A stretch of 64,000 bases of DNA from Pseudoruminococcus_B sp937901805 (GTDB lineage: Bacteria; Bacillota; Clostridia; Oscillospirales; Ruminococcaceae). The translations under genes and the position numbers were made by a program. The DNA lies in NCBI GenBank assembly GCA_963560245.1, contig CAUWNS010000003.1, positions 1 to 64,000 of the forward strand, in the 5' to 3' direction. Shown piece after piece: positions 35,055 to 44,170 of this stretch. The notes below the pieces were generated by a model. That model was not told where the DNA came from. It did no database searches and saw nothing but the letters and a program-made list of their open reading frames with translations. Positions within the stretch are counted from its first letter, which is position 1, and the number at the start of each line of letters is the position of its first letter.

Positions 35055-35393
35055 ATAAAAATCCCGGAAATCCTATCTATCAAAGAGGCCGTCCATGTGG
35101 ATAAGGAAAACGGTACGGCTGTGGACGATTCTATTCCCCCAAAATTTGAAATCCACCGCAGCTGGATTTCCCCGCACGGTGTCCAGGAACGGCATCGCCA
35201 TCAGGCAATCGAAGAAGTCATTATAGTGACGCGCGGACAGCTGACGCTTTCTTTTCTGGAAAACAGGCCCGCAAGGCGCCGGACGGTAAAACAGGATAAA
35301 TTCTTTTTGAAACCCCATCGCGTCAGGCTGCCTTTCCGATTTTATAAGAAAGGCGGCTCTTTTTATACAAACCTTTTCCCTCTTTCTTTGTAA
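35055..35393 (+). pseudogene. Remnant of a FdtA/QdtA-like sugar cupin
   Basis: In-frame text without a proper start (an ATA lies where a start would be expected after GGGGGAATAATCCT) reads KFEIHRSWISPHGVQERHRH, then EEVIIVTRGQLTLSF. This resembles the sugar 3,4-ketoisomerase cupins (FdtA/QdtA), with the His-x-His pair of the cupin core. The C-terminal half, which normally holds the last metal and wall strands, is gone and a basic unrelated tail ends at 35393. Probably a decayed gene; no polysaccharide genes are nearby. Confidence 0.45.
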
Positions 35394-35447
35394 AATACTC
35401 CAGCCCGAGCAGATTTGGAAAATCGTGGAATCGTTTTGGTATCCGCC

Positions 35448-35476
35448 TTGTTTTCTCAGGCCCATTATCGTATACT
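35448..35476 (+). promoter_or_regulatory. Promoter of the esterase-gpsA-rarA operon
   Basis: TTGTTT, 17 bases, TATACT, 31 bases before the esterase start. Confidence 0.75.
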
Positions 35477-35506
35477 AGAAACACTACAACAAGGAGGCGA
35501 ATCGGT

Positions 35507-36277
35507 ATGGCTCTGCTTTCATGCCATCTTTATTCCTCTGTTTTAAAAATGGGGACCGGCGTAAACGTCCTGCTCCCACTGGATATGATTTCCGATTCCG
35601 GCAATCAGCCGCTGAAAACCGTTTACCTGCTGCACGGCCTGACGGACGACTACACCTGCTGGCTCAGGCGTTCCAATGTGGAAACCTATGCCCTCGCGCA
35701 CGGGTTTGCCGTAATCATGCCGGAGGTACAGCGCAGTTTTTATACAGACATGGCGTCCGGTATGCGCTATTTCACCTATATCGCGCAGGAACTTCCTGCC
35801 CTTTGCGAAAAGATGTTTCCTCTCTCCTCCCGCAGGGAAGACCGCTTTGTCGCCGGCCTGTCCATGGGCGGGCATGGGGCGCTCAAATGCGCCCTGACCT
35901 ATCCGGAACAATATGCGGCCTGCGGCGCCTTTTCCTCCGCAGTGGACATCTGCCGGCTGTTCGCCAAACCGGAAACCAGCATGCTCGCCGGGGAGTTCTC
36001 CGCCATCTATGGGGATAGTATCCCAGAGGAAGAGGATGTCTTTTTCCTTGCAGAGCAGGCGGTGAGGGCAAAAAAAGCCCTGCCCAGGCTCTTTTTAAGC
36101 TGCGGTACAAACGATTCCCTCTATGAAAACAACGAGCGCTTTTATCAGCATGTTTCCGGCCTTGGATACACGGTGCAGGGATATGAGGCGCCGGCCGGGC
36201 ACGAATGGCCCTTCTGGGATGAAAGCATCCAGCGGGCGCTTGCCTTTTTTGACAGCAAACAGGAAGGTGGGATGTGA
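35507..36277 (+). CDS. Alpha/beta-hydrolase esterase, EstA/S-formylglutathione hydrolase family
   Basis: 256 residues. It has HGLTDDYTCW with the oxyanion segment, nucleophile Ser in GLSMGGHG (about 118-125), Asp in CGTNDSLYE and His in GHEWPFWDE. This is the tributyrin-esterase/esterase-D branch, which hydrolyses short acyl esters in the cytoplasm. AAGGAGG precedes the ATG. The stop overlaps the next gene by four bases, so esterase and gpsA are translationally coupled; a link to acyl or glycerolipid metabolism is only a guess. Confidence 0.88.
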   Translation: MALLSCHLYSSVLKMGTGVNVLLPLDMISDSGNQPLKTVYLLHGLTDDYTCWLRRSNVETYALAHGFAVIMPEVQRSFYTDMASGMRYFTYIAQELPALCEKMFPLSSRREDRFVAGLSMGGHGALKCALTYPEQYAACGAFSSAVDICRLFAKPETSMLAGEFSAIYGDSIPEEEDVFFLAEQAVRAKKALPRLFLSCGTNDSLYENNERFYQHVSGLGYTVQGYEAPAGHEWPFWDESIQRALAFFDSKQEGGM

Positions 36278-37239
36278 TTTTGAAACTATCAGTTATCGGA
36301 AGCGGACGCTGGGGCGGGTTCATCGCCTGGTATCTGGATCGGATGGGGCACAACGTTGCCGTCTGGGGCAGGGAATCCTCCCGGCATTTCGGTGAAATCC
36401 GAAAAACACGCAGCAATGGGTTGATTACTTTTCCGGATTCAATCGAACTGAGCACGGATCTTCCCTACTGTGTCGAGCGGACCAGCGTCCTCATCATCTC
36501 CATCAGTTCCCAGAACCTGCGCAGCCTGCTTACTCAGCTTGCCCTCCTGCCCGTGGATGGGAAACTGGTTGTCCTGTGTATGAAAGGGATCGAAGAAAGT
36601 ACCGGGGATCGGCTGACCCAGATTGTCCATGAAGTGCTGGGGAACCGGGTAATCAGCGCCATCTGGGTAGGACCGGGCCATGTGCAGGAATTTACCCAGG
36701 GCATCCCCAACTGCATGATCATTGATTCGGAGAATGATGCCGTCAAACGCCGCCTTGTCCATGATCTCTCCAGCGATCTCATCCGTTTTTATTATGGGAC
36801 GGATCTCATCGGCAACGAAATCGGGGCGGCCAGCAAAAACGTCATCGGCATCGCGGCCGGGATGCTCGACGGCCTGGGACGTACTTCCCTCAAAGGCGCT
36901 CTGATGGCCCGCGGGGCAAGGGAGATCTCCCGTCTCATCAAAGCCATGGGCGGCAACGAGATGACCGCATACGGCCTTTCCCATCTGGGGGATTACGAGG
37001 CCACCGTCTTTTCCCCGCACAGCCACAACCGGAAATTCGGGGAACTCTTTGTCAAAGGGGAACCCTATGGCGAACTGGCGGAAGGGGTTTCCACCGTAAA
37101 AGCGCTTATGCTGCTAAAAGACCGTTATCAGGTAGATCTGCCCATCTGCGACGCCGTCTATCAGGTTATCCACCAAAAACAGGAACCGAAGAGCGTCCTC
37201 TCCAGCCTGTTCCTGCGCACCTTAAAAGAGGAGTTTTAA
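36274..37239 (+). CDS. gpsA: NAD(P)H-dependent glycerol-3-phosphate dehydrogenase
   Basis: GpsA reduces dihydroxyacetone phosphate to sn-glycerol-3-phosphate for phospholipid synthesis. The 321-residue protein starts at GTG 36274. The cofactor loop is GSGRWGG (about 9-15), catalytic Lys in ASKNVIGIAAG, and the helix motif LSHLGDYEATVFSPHSHNRKFG matches the family (usually GLAGLGDL...SRNR). It is more diverged than typical GpsA, so a paralogue with a different substrate is possible; no other copy is visible in the window. Confidence 0.82.
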   Translation: MILKLSVIGSGRWGGFIAWYLDRMGHNVAVWGRESSRHFGEIRKTRSNGLITFPDSIELSTDLPYCVERTSVLIISISSQNLRSLLTQLALLPVDGKLVVLCMKGIEESTGDRLTQIVHEVLGNRVISAIWVGPGHVQEFTQGIPNCMIIDSENDAVKRRLVHDLSSDLIRFYYGTDLIGNEIGAASKNVIGIAAGMLDGLGRTSLKGALMARGAREISRLIKAMGGNEMTAYGLSHLGDYEATVFSPHSHNRKFGELFVKGEPYGELAEGVSTVKALMLLKDRYQVDLPICDAVYQVIHQKQEPKSVLSSLFLRTLKEEF

Positions 37240-37263
37240 CTTTCGGAAAGGAGTCTTCTGTCT

Positions 37264-38535
37264 ATGCCGCTTGCCGATAAAATCCGCCCGCAGACGCTGG
37301 ACGACGTCGTGGGGCAACAGCACATCCTCGGGGAAGGAAAAGTCCTGCGCCGCATCATTGAGTCCGGGCATATCCCAAACCTGATTTTTTACGGGCCGTC
37401 CGGCGTGGGGAAGACCACGGTTGCCCGCATTATCGCCAAAAGCACCAATAAAAAACTGCATAAACTCAATGGGACAACCATCTCCATTGCAGACATCAAA
37501 TCCGTCATCAGCGAACTGGATACTTTTGCCGGGTACAACGGCGTTCTGCTCTATCTGGACGAGATTCAGTACCTGAATAAAAAACAGCAGCAAACCCTGC
37601 TCGAGTACATTGAAGACGGCTCGATTACCCTGATTGCCTCCACAACGGAAAACCCCTACTTTTACATCTATAACGCCATCCTCTCCCGCTGTACCGTCTT
37701 TGAGTTCAAAAGCGTACAGCCGCAGGAGGTCGTCCCCGCCGTCCGGCGTGCCTTCCATTTGATGGAAGAGGAAATGGGATATCCTCTAACTGTGGAAGAA
37801 GGGGTATGCGAATACATTGCGCAGGCCTGCGGCGGGGATGTGCGCAAATCGCTCAATGCGGTAGAACTCTGCGCCCTCGCCGGGAAGGAGACGGAAGGCT
37901 CCCATCTCGTCTCCCTGGCAGACGCGCAGCAGGTTGCCCAGAAAAGCGCCATGCGTTATGACCGGGAAGGGGACGAACACTATGATCTGCTCTCCTCTTT
38001 TCAAAAATCCATGCGCGGCTCCGATCCAAACGCCGCGCTCCACTATCTGGCCAGACTGCTTGAAGCAGGCGATCTGCCCTCCGTATGCAGGCGTCTGATG
38101 GTCTGTGCCTGCGAAGACGTGGGGCTTGCCTATCCGCAGGCTATTCCCATTGTAAAAGCCTGCGTGGACGCGGCCTTTCAGGTGGGCCTGCCGGAAGCGC
38201 GTATCCCTCTGGCGGACGCCGTGGTCCTGGTCTGCAACGCACCAAAATCCAATACCGCCTACGCAGCGGTGGATTTGGCGATTGCCGATATCCGGGCCGG
38301 TAAGGTAGGGCCCATCCCGCGCCAGCTTCAGAACAAACACTATGACGGCGCAGAAGTGGAAAAAAAAGGGCAATTCTACCAGTATCCCCATGATTTTCCC
38401 GGACGGTGGGTGGATCAGCAGTACCTGCCGGATATCCTCAAAGATGCGCAGTATTACCATTTTGGGGAAAACAAGAACGAACAGGCCTTCAAGCAATACT
38501 GGGATAAAATCAAAGGAGAGAAAAACAGAGGATAA
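37264..38535 (+). CDS. rarA: Replication-associated AAA+ ATPase RarA
   Basis: RarA (MgsA/WRNIP1 family) acts at stalled replication forks and with single-strand-binding protein. The 423-residue protein has Walker A GPSGVGKTT (about 44-52), Walker B LYLDEIQYL, sensor 1 STTENP, sensor 2 GGDVRKSLN, and the C-terminal tetramerisation domain (CEDVGLAYPQAIPIV...NAPKSNTAY). AAAGGAG precedes the ATG. Last gene of the esterase-gpsA-rarA cluster; the grouping seems incidental. Confidence 0.94.
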   Translation: MPLADKIRPQTLDDVVGQQHILGEGKVLRRIIESGHIPNLIFYGPSGVGKTTVARIIAKSTNKKLHKLNGTTISIADIKSVISELDTFAGYNGVLLYLDEIQYLNKKQQQTLLEYIEDGSITLIASTTENPYFYIYNAILSRCTVFEFKSVQPQEVVPAVRRAFHLMEEEMGYPLTVEEGVCEYIAQACGGDVRKSLNAVELCALAGKETEGSHLVSLADAQQVAQKSAMRYDREGDEHYDLLSSFQKSMRGSDPNAALHYLARLLEAGDLPSVCRRLMVCACEDVGLAYPQAIPIVKACVDAAFQVGLPEARIPLADAVVLVCNAPKSNTAYAAVDLAIADIRAGKVGPIPRQLQNKHYDGAEVEKKGQFYQYPHDFPGRWVDQQYLPDILKDAQYYHFGENKNEQAFKQYWDKIKGEKNRG

Positions 38536-38566
38536 AACACACGGAGGAAAATCCTTCGCGCCATAC

Positions 38567-38599
38567 AAAAAGAGCCGGGCAATTTGCCCGGCTCTTTTT
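38567..38599. terminator. Bidirectional terminator between rarA and lysC
   Basis: AAAAAGAGCCGGGCAA and TTGCCCGGCTCTTTTT pair exactly around one base-pair step, with T tracts on both strands; it serves both convergent operons. Confidence 0.93.
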
Positions 38600-38611
38600 C
38601 TTTGCCGTCCC

Positions 38612-39817
38612 CTATTCAAAAAATGCGCTGTGAATGGCATTAATTGCGCGTTTGGCCGCACCCGCCTCCACCAGGACGGAAATCTTGATTTCACTGGTCG
38701 AAATCAGCTGGATATTCACATCCGCACTGGCAAGCGCATCAAACAAAGTCGCCGCGACGCCGGGATTGGACTGCATCCCGGAGCCGACAATGGAGACCTT
38801 TGCGACATCTTCATCAAAGCGCAGTTCATCAATCCCATAGTCCTGCTGGATCGATTCCAGCAGTTCCATCGCCTGCTCCCGATCCTCTTTGCTCACAGTA
38901 AAGCTGATATCCTTTTTTCCTCCGACGCTGACCGTCTGAAGGATGATGTCAACGTTGATTTTCTTGCTGGCAAGCATCATAAAAATCTTGGCGGCCATCC
39001 CTACGGTATCCGGTACGCCGATGACTGAAATCCGCGCGACATTGTCGTCGCAGGCCACACCGCGAATAAGCATTTTTTCCACACTCACAACCTCCTTAAC
39101 CCTGGTACCAGATAGTTTCTGCATGCTGGACAGTACCTCCAGCTCCACATTGTATTTCATTGCCATCTCCACGGCGCGGCTTTGCAATACCTGCGCCCCC
39201 AGAGAGGCAAGCTCGATCATTTCATCAAACGTGATTTCCGACAGTTTCTTTGCCTCGGATACAATCCGCGGATCGGCTGTATAGACCCCGTCCACGTCTG
39301 TATAAATCTGACAGACGTCTGCCTCCAGCGCCGCGGCAAGCGCCACAGCCGAAGTATCCGACCCCCCGCGTCCAAGCGTGGTGATATCGTCATATTTGGA
39401 AAGCCCTTGAAATCCCGCCACCACAACGATATTACGCTTTGCCAGTTCATTGGCAATGCGTTCGGTGTCAATCCGGTCAATCCGCGCCTTTCCATGGGAG
39501 GAAGAGGTCTGGAACCCTGCCTGCCATCCGGTCAGCGAAATCACCGGGAACCCCAGCGCTTCAATGGCCATGGCCAGCAGGGAAATCGAAATCTGCTCCC
39601 CCGTAGCAAGCAGCATATCCAGCTCCCTTGCAGAGGGATGGCGGTTGATCTCCGCCGCTTTTTCAAGCAAATCATCGGTGGTATCCCCCTGCGCGGAGAC
39701 GACAACCACCACATTGTTCCCCTGCTCATAGGCCTGCGTTATAATAGACGCCACATGAAACAGGCGCTCCCTGTCCGCAACAGAGGTGCCTCCAAATTTC
39801 TGTACTATCAAGTTCAT
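38612..39817 (-). CDS. lysC: Aspartate kinase
   Basis: Aspartokinase phosphorylates aspartate, the first step to lysine, threonine and methionine. The 401-residue protein begins with VQKFGGTSVAD, contains GRGGSDTSAVALAAAL and TDVDGVYTADPRIV in the kinase domain, and ends with two ACT domains (about 265-400; SVIGVPDTVGMAAKIF, VSIVGSGMQSNPGVAATLF) for feedback inhibition, typical of the monofunctional class. It is the last gene of the ACT-hom-lysC operon, 30 bases after hom. No lysine-riboswitch-like leader precedes it. Confidence 0.96.
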   Translation of the reverse strand: MNLIVQKFGGTSVADRERLFHVASIITQAYEQGNNVVVVVSAQGDTTDDLLEKAAEINRHPSARELDMLLATGEQISISLLAMAIEALGFPVISLTGWQAGFQTSSSHGKARIDRIDTERIANELAKRNIVVVAGFQGLSKYDDITTLGRGGSDTSAVALAAALEADVCQIYTDVDGVYTADPRIVSEAKKLSEITFDEMIELASLGAQVLQSRAVEMAMKYNVELEVLSSMQKLSGTRVKEVVSVEKMLIRGVACDDNVARISVIGVPDTVGMAAKIFMMLASKKINVDIILQTVSVGGKKDISFTVSKEDREQAMELLESIQQDYGIDELRFDEDVAKVSIVGSGMQSNPGVAATLFDALASADVNIQLISTSEIKISVLVEAGAAKRAINAIHSAFFE

Positions 39818-39847
39818 TGTCCTTATCCCCTCAAATCACGGTTAATA

Positions 39848-41095
39848 TCAATAATTCAGCCTGCGGATTAATCCCAGCAGGGTTGCGTCTGCAATGGATT
39901 GGAATTTTGCAAGCGTATCGTCCAATGCGCGTTCTTCCAACTCCGGCGTCAAAAAGGCAATCTCATCTTCCGGCTGCCCTTTCCGGCTGAGAACAGCAAT
40001 CTCCCCAAACATCTCTTTCGCCACCTCGACCGCACGTTTCGCATCAAGTACTCTGGCTCGCACATAGTAGGAAATCTCAGCGGTTTTTGCATCCACGACA
40101 TAGTGCTCCGGGGCGTCTTCCCAGTACATCGTTGCAATATTTTCCGGATTCTTTACCTCTTCAATGACGTCTGCAACCACGGCGCTTGCCGTCGGCAGTT
40201 TGCCCGCCCCCTTGCCGTAAAACATCACGTCCCCGGTGATATCCCCGCGGACGAGAATACCGTTAAACACATCATCCACACTGGCAAGCTGGCTGTCCGT
40301 AGACAAAAGCGCCGGACAGACCCGGATCACAATCGTATTTTCCTCAAAATTGCGTTTTACCCAGCCAATCAGTTTCATCACACTGTCACAGTCCTCCGCA
40401 TAGGCGACATCCTCCGGAGTAATCCTGGTGATCCCTTCCACTTCTACCTGCTGGGGATATACATGCCGCCCAAAAGCAAGGGAGGCAAGGATACAAATTT
40501 TTCGGCAGGCGTCAAATCCTTCCACATCTGCCGTCGGATCTTTTTCCGCATAACCGAGTTCCTGCGCCAGAGCCAATGCATCCTGAAAAGACATCTGTTC
40601 TTTTATCATTTTGGTGAGAATAAAATTAGTGGTACCGTTGAGGATCCCCGCAATTTCGCTGATTTGATTGGCTGCCAGACAGGCGTGCAGGGGATGGATA
40701 ATCGGGATTCCTCCGCCGACGCTTGCCTCAAACAGGAAATTGCGGTTATGTTCTCTTGCAACTTTCACAAGCTCATTGCCTTTAACCGCAACCAGTTCCT
40801 TGTTAGAAGTCACCACGTTTTTCCCGCCGAGCAGACTTGCCTTGACATATTCATAAGCAGGGTGCACGCCGCCCATAACCTCCACTACAATAGAAATTTC
40901 CGGATCGTGTAAAATCGTCTCAAAATCCTCTACAAATTTTTCTTTATAGTCCACATCATAGTCATGCCGCACCAGGATATACTTTGCCTCGATCGTCTGT
41001 CCTGTTTTTCGCTCAATGCTCTTTTTATTCTTTTTCAGTACTTCCACCACGCCGGAGCCGACGACGCCGTGCCCCAAAACCGCGATTTTTACCAT
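39848..41095 (-). CDS. hom: Homoserine dehydrogenase
   Basis: Homoserine dehydrogenase reduces aspartate semialdehyde, committing carbon to threonine and methionine. 415 residues from the ATG at 41095 (GGAGGAG upstream). The Rossmann motif is AVLGHGVVGSG. The substrate region has EVMGGVHPAYEYVKASLLGGKNVVTSNKE, and ILNGTTNFILTKM leads to the catalytic Lys. A C-terminal ACT domain (about 340-415) is present. It lies between the ACT regulator-like gene and lysC. Confidence 0.95.
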   Translation of the reverse strand: MVKIAVLGHGVVGSGVVEVLKKNKKSIERKTGQTIEAKYILVRHDYDVDYKEKFVEDFETILHDPEISIVVEVMGGVHPAYEYVKASLLGGKNVVTSNKELVAVKGNELVKVAREHNRNFLFEASVGGGIPIIHPLHACLAANQISEIAGILNGTTNFILTKMIKEQMSFQDALALAQELGYAEKDPTADVEGFDACRKICILASLAFGRHVYPQQVEVEGITRITPEDVAYAEDCDSVMKLIGWVKRNFEENTIVIRVCPALLSTDSQLASVDDVFNGILVRGDITGDVMFYGKGAGKLPTASAVVADVIEEVKNPENIATMYWEDAPEHYVVDAKTAEISYYVRARVLDAKRAVEVAKEMFGEIAVLSRKGQPEDEIAFLTPELEERALDDTLAKFQSIADATLLGLIRRLNY

Positions 41096-41150
41096 ATTGT
41101 CTCCTCCTGACATCCGAGATACTTTCAACAACTATTCAAACAGGAAATCC

Positions 41151-41594
41151 TTATTGCCCGGACAGAACGCGTGCCTCCACAACCCCCGGCATGCTGCGTA
41201 TCAGGGAAATCAGATGGCTGATGTCCATCTGCAATTCATCTGTGCGCGCAGATATGGCAACCGGTGCGACCCCGTCCACCGGGATGTTCTGGTTAATCGT
41301 CAAGATGTTGAGCCCCGCACTGGATAAATTGTTGAGCAGCTCGGAAAGCCGTCCCGGTTCATCTCCCAGCGTTACGGATAAAGTCACCATTTTCCCTGCG
41401 ACCCCACGGTCATATTCATACACTTTATCCTTATATTTATAGTAGGCGCTGCGGGAAATCCCCATCACCCGTGCCGCTTCCGACAGGTTCCGGACCTTTC
41501 CCTGGGCAAGCAATTTTTTTGCTTGAACCACCTTTTTAAAGATTTCCGGAAGCACATCGGAATCCACCAGATAATAGCAGGTATGATTTTCCAT
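41151..41594 (-). CDS. ACT-domain protein of the PheB/ThrR family
   Basis: 147 residues from the ATG at 41594. The N-terminal half has a small helix-turn-helix-like segment (VRNLSEAARVMGISRSAYYKYKDKVY), and the C-terminal half is an ACT domain (TLSVTLGDEPGRLSELLNNLSSAGLNILTINQ). It matches the PheB/ThrR group, which often sits next to homoserine dehydrogenase and may regulate the pathway in response to amino acids. Whether it binds DNA is not shown. First gene of the operon; no good ribosome binding site is seen. Confidence 0.88.
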   Translation of the reverse strand: MENHTCYYLVDSDVLPEIFKKVVQAKKLLAQGKVRNLSEAARVMGISRSAYYKYKDKVYEYDRGVAGKMVTLSVTLGDEPGRLSELLNNLSSAGLNILTINQNIPVDGVAPVAISARTDELQMDISHLISLIRSMPGVVEARVLSGQ

Positions 41595-41797
41595 GTTGTG
41601 AATCACCGTCCTGTTCTTTTTGTTTAAAAGGGTGTGCTTGTCCAAAACTCACTTGTTTACGATTATACTACAAGCAAATCATTTTTCCTATCCCTTTTTT
41701 CGGAAAATTTCGACCAAGTATAAATGTCTTTCTTTTACATAAAATAGGATGGAAACAACGCCTTCATTCCAATCCCCGCACAGAGAGGAGGACTGCC

Positions 41798-42895
41798 ATG
41801 ACTGATTTCAGAAAAAAAGGAATCCTGCTCAACATCACTTTCTATTCTGTGGCGGCAGGCCTGTTTTATCTCTGCTTTAAAGTGGTCATCCCTCTTTTTT
41901 TCCCCTTTGTTATCGGCTTTGTCATCGCTGTCTTGCTGCGCCCGCTTACCCAGTTTTTATGCGGATGTTCCAGATGTTCGGGCAAATTCTGCTCCATTTT
42001 TGTCCTCATCTTTGTCTATACGGTTGCAATTGTACTGCTGTGGTTTGCCCTGACCGGTTTTTTTGGCGAACTTGCCGCAATTATCCAAAGCCTTCCAGAT
42101 CTCTACCGCCAGAATATTGCACCGCTGGTGCAGACTGTTTCCAGTTGGCTGGACGGACTGTTTTCCCGTTTTCCCCCAGAAGTCTATGCGCAGATCAGCG
42201 GATTATACACGGCGCTGGAACAGTCCGCCGCATCCATTGTGACAACCCTTTCCACAAAACTGCTGGAAACCATCCCCCAACTGCTCAAAAACCTGCCGGA
42301 CTGGATTTTGACCGCCGTGTTTGCCGTCATGTCCTCTTTCTTTTTCAGTCTAGATTATCTGGATATTATGAGCTTTCTGACCAGGCAGCTGCCAAAACGG
42401 ATTCGAGGTATTGTCTTTGAGGCAAAAACCCATTTTCTTGGAACCGTCACCAAATACCTGAAAGCCTATACCCTGCTGTTCCTGCTCACGTTTACGGAAC
42501 TATTTGTCGGCTTTTGGCTCATCGGGATTGATTACGCCGCTACCGCGGCGTTCCTGATTTCCTTTGTCGATTTCCTGCCTATACTCGGGACCGGGGCTGT
42601 CCTCCTGCCTTGGATTTTCCTGGAGGCAGCCCAGGGTCATTTTTCACTTGCCATCGGCCTGACTGTCATCTTCTTTGTCACAGGCGCCATACGTAATGTT
42701 GCAGAACCGAAAATCCTTGGCAAACAGGTTGGGCTGCATCCCCTTGTCACCCTGATCGCCATGTATGTCGGCGGAAAACTGTTCGGATTGATTGGGATTT
42801 TCGGCGTTCCATTTGCAGTCGTCATCCTCAAAAATCTTCATGACAGCGGCCGGCTTCATCTCTATAAGGAAAAAAAGACGTCCCTGTCAAACTGA
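41798..42895 (+). CDS. ytvI: YtvI-like sporulation membrane protein (AI-2E family)
   Basis: 365 residues, about eight helices. The family block FVDFLPILGTGAVLLPW and the C-terminal EPKILGKQVGLHPLVTLIAMYVGGKLFGLIG identify the AI-2E/UPF0118 fold, and the pattern fits the YtvI group found in spore formers. Role in sporulation is not mechanistically known. AGAGGAGG precedes the ATG. Its end overlaps the end of the convergent DUF6483 gene by nine bases, and a hairpin there ends both transcripts. Confidence 0.85.
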   Translation: MTDFRKKGILLNITFYSVAAGLFYLCFKVVIPLFFPFVIGFVIAVLLRPLTQFLCGCSRCSGKFCSIFVLIFVYTVAIVLLWFALTGFFGELAAIIQSLPDLYRQNIAPLVQTVSSWLDGLFSRFPPEVYAQISGLYTALEQSAASIVTTLSTKLLETIPQLLKNLPDWILTAVFAVMSSFFFSLDYLDIMSFLTRQLPKRIRGIVFEAKTHFLGTVTKYLKAYTLLFLLTFTELFVGFWLIGIDYAATAAFLISFVDFLPILGTGAVLLPWIFLEAAQGHFSLAIGLTVIFFVTGAIRNVAEPKILGKQVGLHPLVTLIAMYVGGKLFGLIGIFGVPFAVVILKNLHDSGRLHLYKEKKTSLSN

Positions 42896-42908
42896 CAGGA
42901 CGTCTTCA
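42875..42908. terminator. Shared terminator overlapping two convergent gene ends
   Basis: AAGACGTCCcTGTCA pairs with TGACAGGACGTCTT around AAC. The stem includes the last codons of ytvI and of the frameshifted DUF6483 gene. Confidence 0.8.
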
Positions 42909-43275
42909 ATCCCGTAGAGTGCACGGAGATCGGCAAACCCTTCGGCAATTTCCTCCCTGGAAAAATCATGCTTTGCAAGCTCCTCTTCTTCCATCCCATA
43001 GAGTTCCAAATAAAACCGGATGGCGCTCGCAAAATTTTCCATTGTCTGTTCCTCTTCCACACATCAAACAGGAAATTTTCCGCTTCGTTGATATCCCCGC
43101 TCTGCAAAAGGAGTGTGAGCCACAGATCCAAACCCTCATTTTTCTGCTGGGCAGTTTGGTCATAAAAGAGGATCTCCTCTTCCTCTGCTTCCCGGTGCAG
43201 CACTGTTTTGGACAGGAAACGCACCAGCATACGGATTTCTCGCAGCACGAAATCGCTGTAGTCTCGGCGAATCAC
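42887..43275 (-). pseudogene. DUF6483 gene with a frameshift
   Basis: The N-terminal part from GTG 43275 (GGGAGGAAG upstream, four-base overlap with ispE) reads VIRRDYSDFVLREIRMLVRF. The C-terminal part, ENFASAIRFYLELYGMEEEELAKHDFSREEIAEGFADLR, continues in another frame and ends at the TGA at 42887-42889. The frames join near 43058-43062 in GTGTGGAAGAGG, where one extra base would restore a single ~130-residue DUF6483 protein. The break is either a real inactivating deletion or a sequencing error. Without the repair, the frame runs past the true end to 42862. DUF6483 function is unknown. Confidence 0.7.
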
Positions 43276-44159
43276 CAGGCGTCTTCCTCCCGGATCAGTT
43301 CTACGCCGCGATCCACCGGGTAACACAGATATGCCCGTTCTCCGGCGTCTATCAAGCCCTTTACGCACATTTCGGCCGGATGCTCCTGCTCAAATACTGC
43401 AAATACTGCCGTCCCGCTTCCGGTCATCATGGAAAAAAGCGCCTGATGGGTGTGGAAATACCGGCAGAAAGAAAACACGTCCTCCAGCTCCGTTACCTGC
43501 ATAAAGACGTTCCCAAAATACAGCCTTGCGGCATTCAGATCGCCTGCCATCAGCAGATCTGCCGCCCGCTGTACCGGGGGATGCACCAGCTTGCGGCTGT
43601 CAATCTGTTCAAATGCCTGTGCCGTGCTCATGCCCTCTCTGGGCTTTGCAACCGCAATCGGGAGTTTTGGGAAATCCGGCAGTGGGGACAACCGTTCCCC
43701 GAATCCCTGTACACGCATGGTGCCGCCCCGGATGCAAAATGGCACGTCCGCCCCCAGCCGTTCGCCAAGGCGGCACAGCTTTTGCTCATCCAATCCATAT
43801 CCAAATAATTCGTTCATCCCTACCAAAACAGCGGCAGCGTCGGCGCTTCCGCCTGCCATTCCCGCCTGATCCGGGATATTTTTTTTCAGGGAAACGGACA
43901 CGCCGGCCGTCTGCCCTCCCATTTCCCTGAATAACAGGTCTGCCGCCCGCCAAGCAAGGTTTCTCCCGTCGCAGGGGATATCCTCCCGATCGCAGGAAAG
44001 GGAAATCCCCGGCGCTTTTGTTTTTGTCAGCAGCAGTTCGTCACACAAGCTGACGGACTGTAGGATCATATCCATCTCATGGTAGCCGTCCGGACGTTTC
44101 CCCAAGACGTCCAGCGTGAGATTGATTTTTGCATACGCATATGCGCGGATCGACTGCAT
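43272..44159 (-). CDS. ispE: 4-diphosphocytidyl-2-C-methyl-D-erythritol kinase
   Basis: IspE phosphorylates CDP-methylerythritol in the non-mevalonate isoprenoid pathway. 295 residues of the GHMP kinase fold. AYAKINLTLDVLGKRPDGYHEM is the N-terminal motif, KNIPDQAGMAGGSADAAA the ATP loop (about 93-110), and MTGSGTAVFAVF the third motif. AAGGAGG precedes the ATG. It follows the DUF362 gene by 11 bases in a six-gene operon. Confidence 0.94.
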   Translation of the reverse strand: MQSIRAYAYAKINLTLDVLGKRPDGYHEMDMILQSVSLCDELLLTKTKAPGISLSCDREDIPCDGRNLAWRAADLLFREMGGQTAGVSVSLKKNIPDQAGMAGGSADAAAVLVGMNELFGYGLDEQKLCRLGERLGADVPFCIRGGTMRVQGFGERLSPLPDFPKLPIAVAKPREGMSTAQAFEQIDSRKLVHPPVQRAADLLMAGDLNAARLYFGNVFMQVTELEDVFSFCRYFHTHQALFSMMTGSGTAVFAVFEQEHPAEMCVKGLIDAGERAYLCYPVDRGVELIREEDAW

Positions 44160-44170
44160 GGTATTCCTCC

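Noticed and set aside
39818..39847. Lysine riboswitch before lysC
   Set aside because: The gap to hom is only 30 bases; lysC is read from the operon promoter upstream of the ACT gene.
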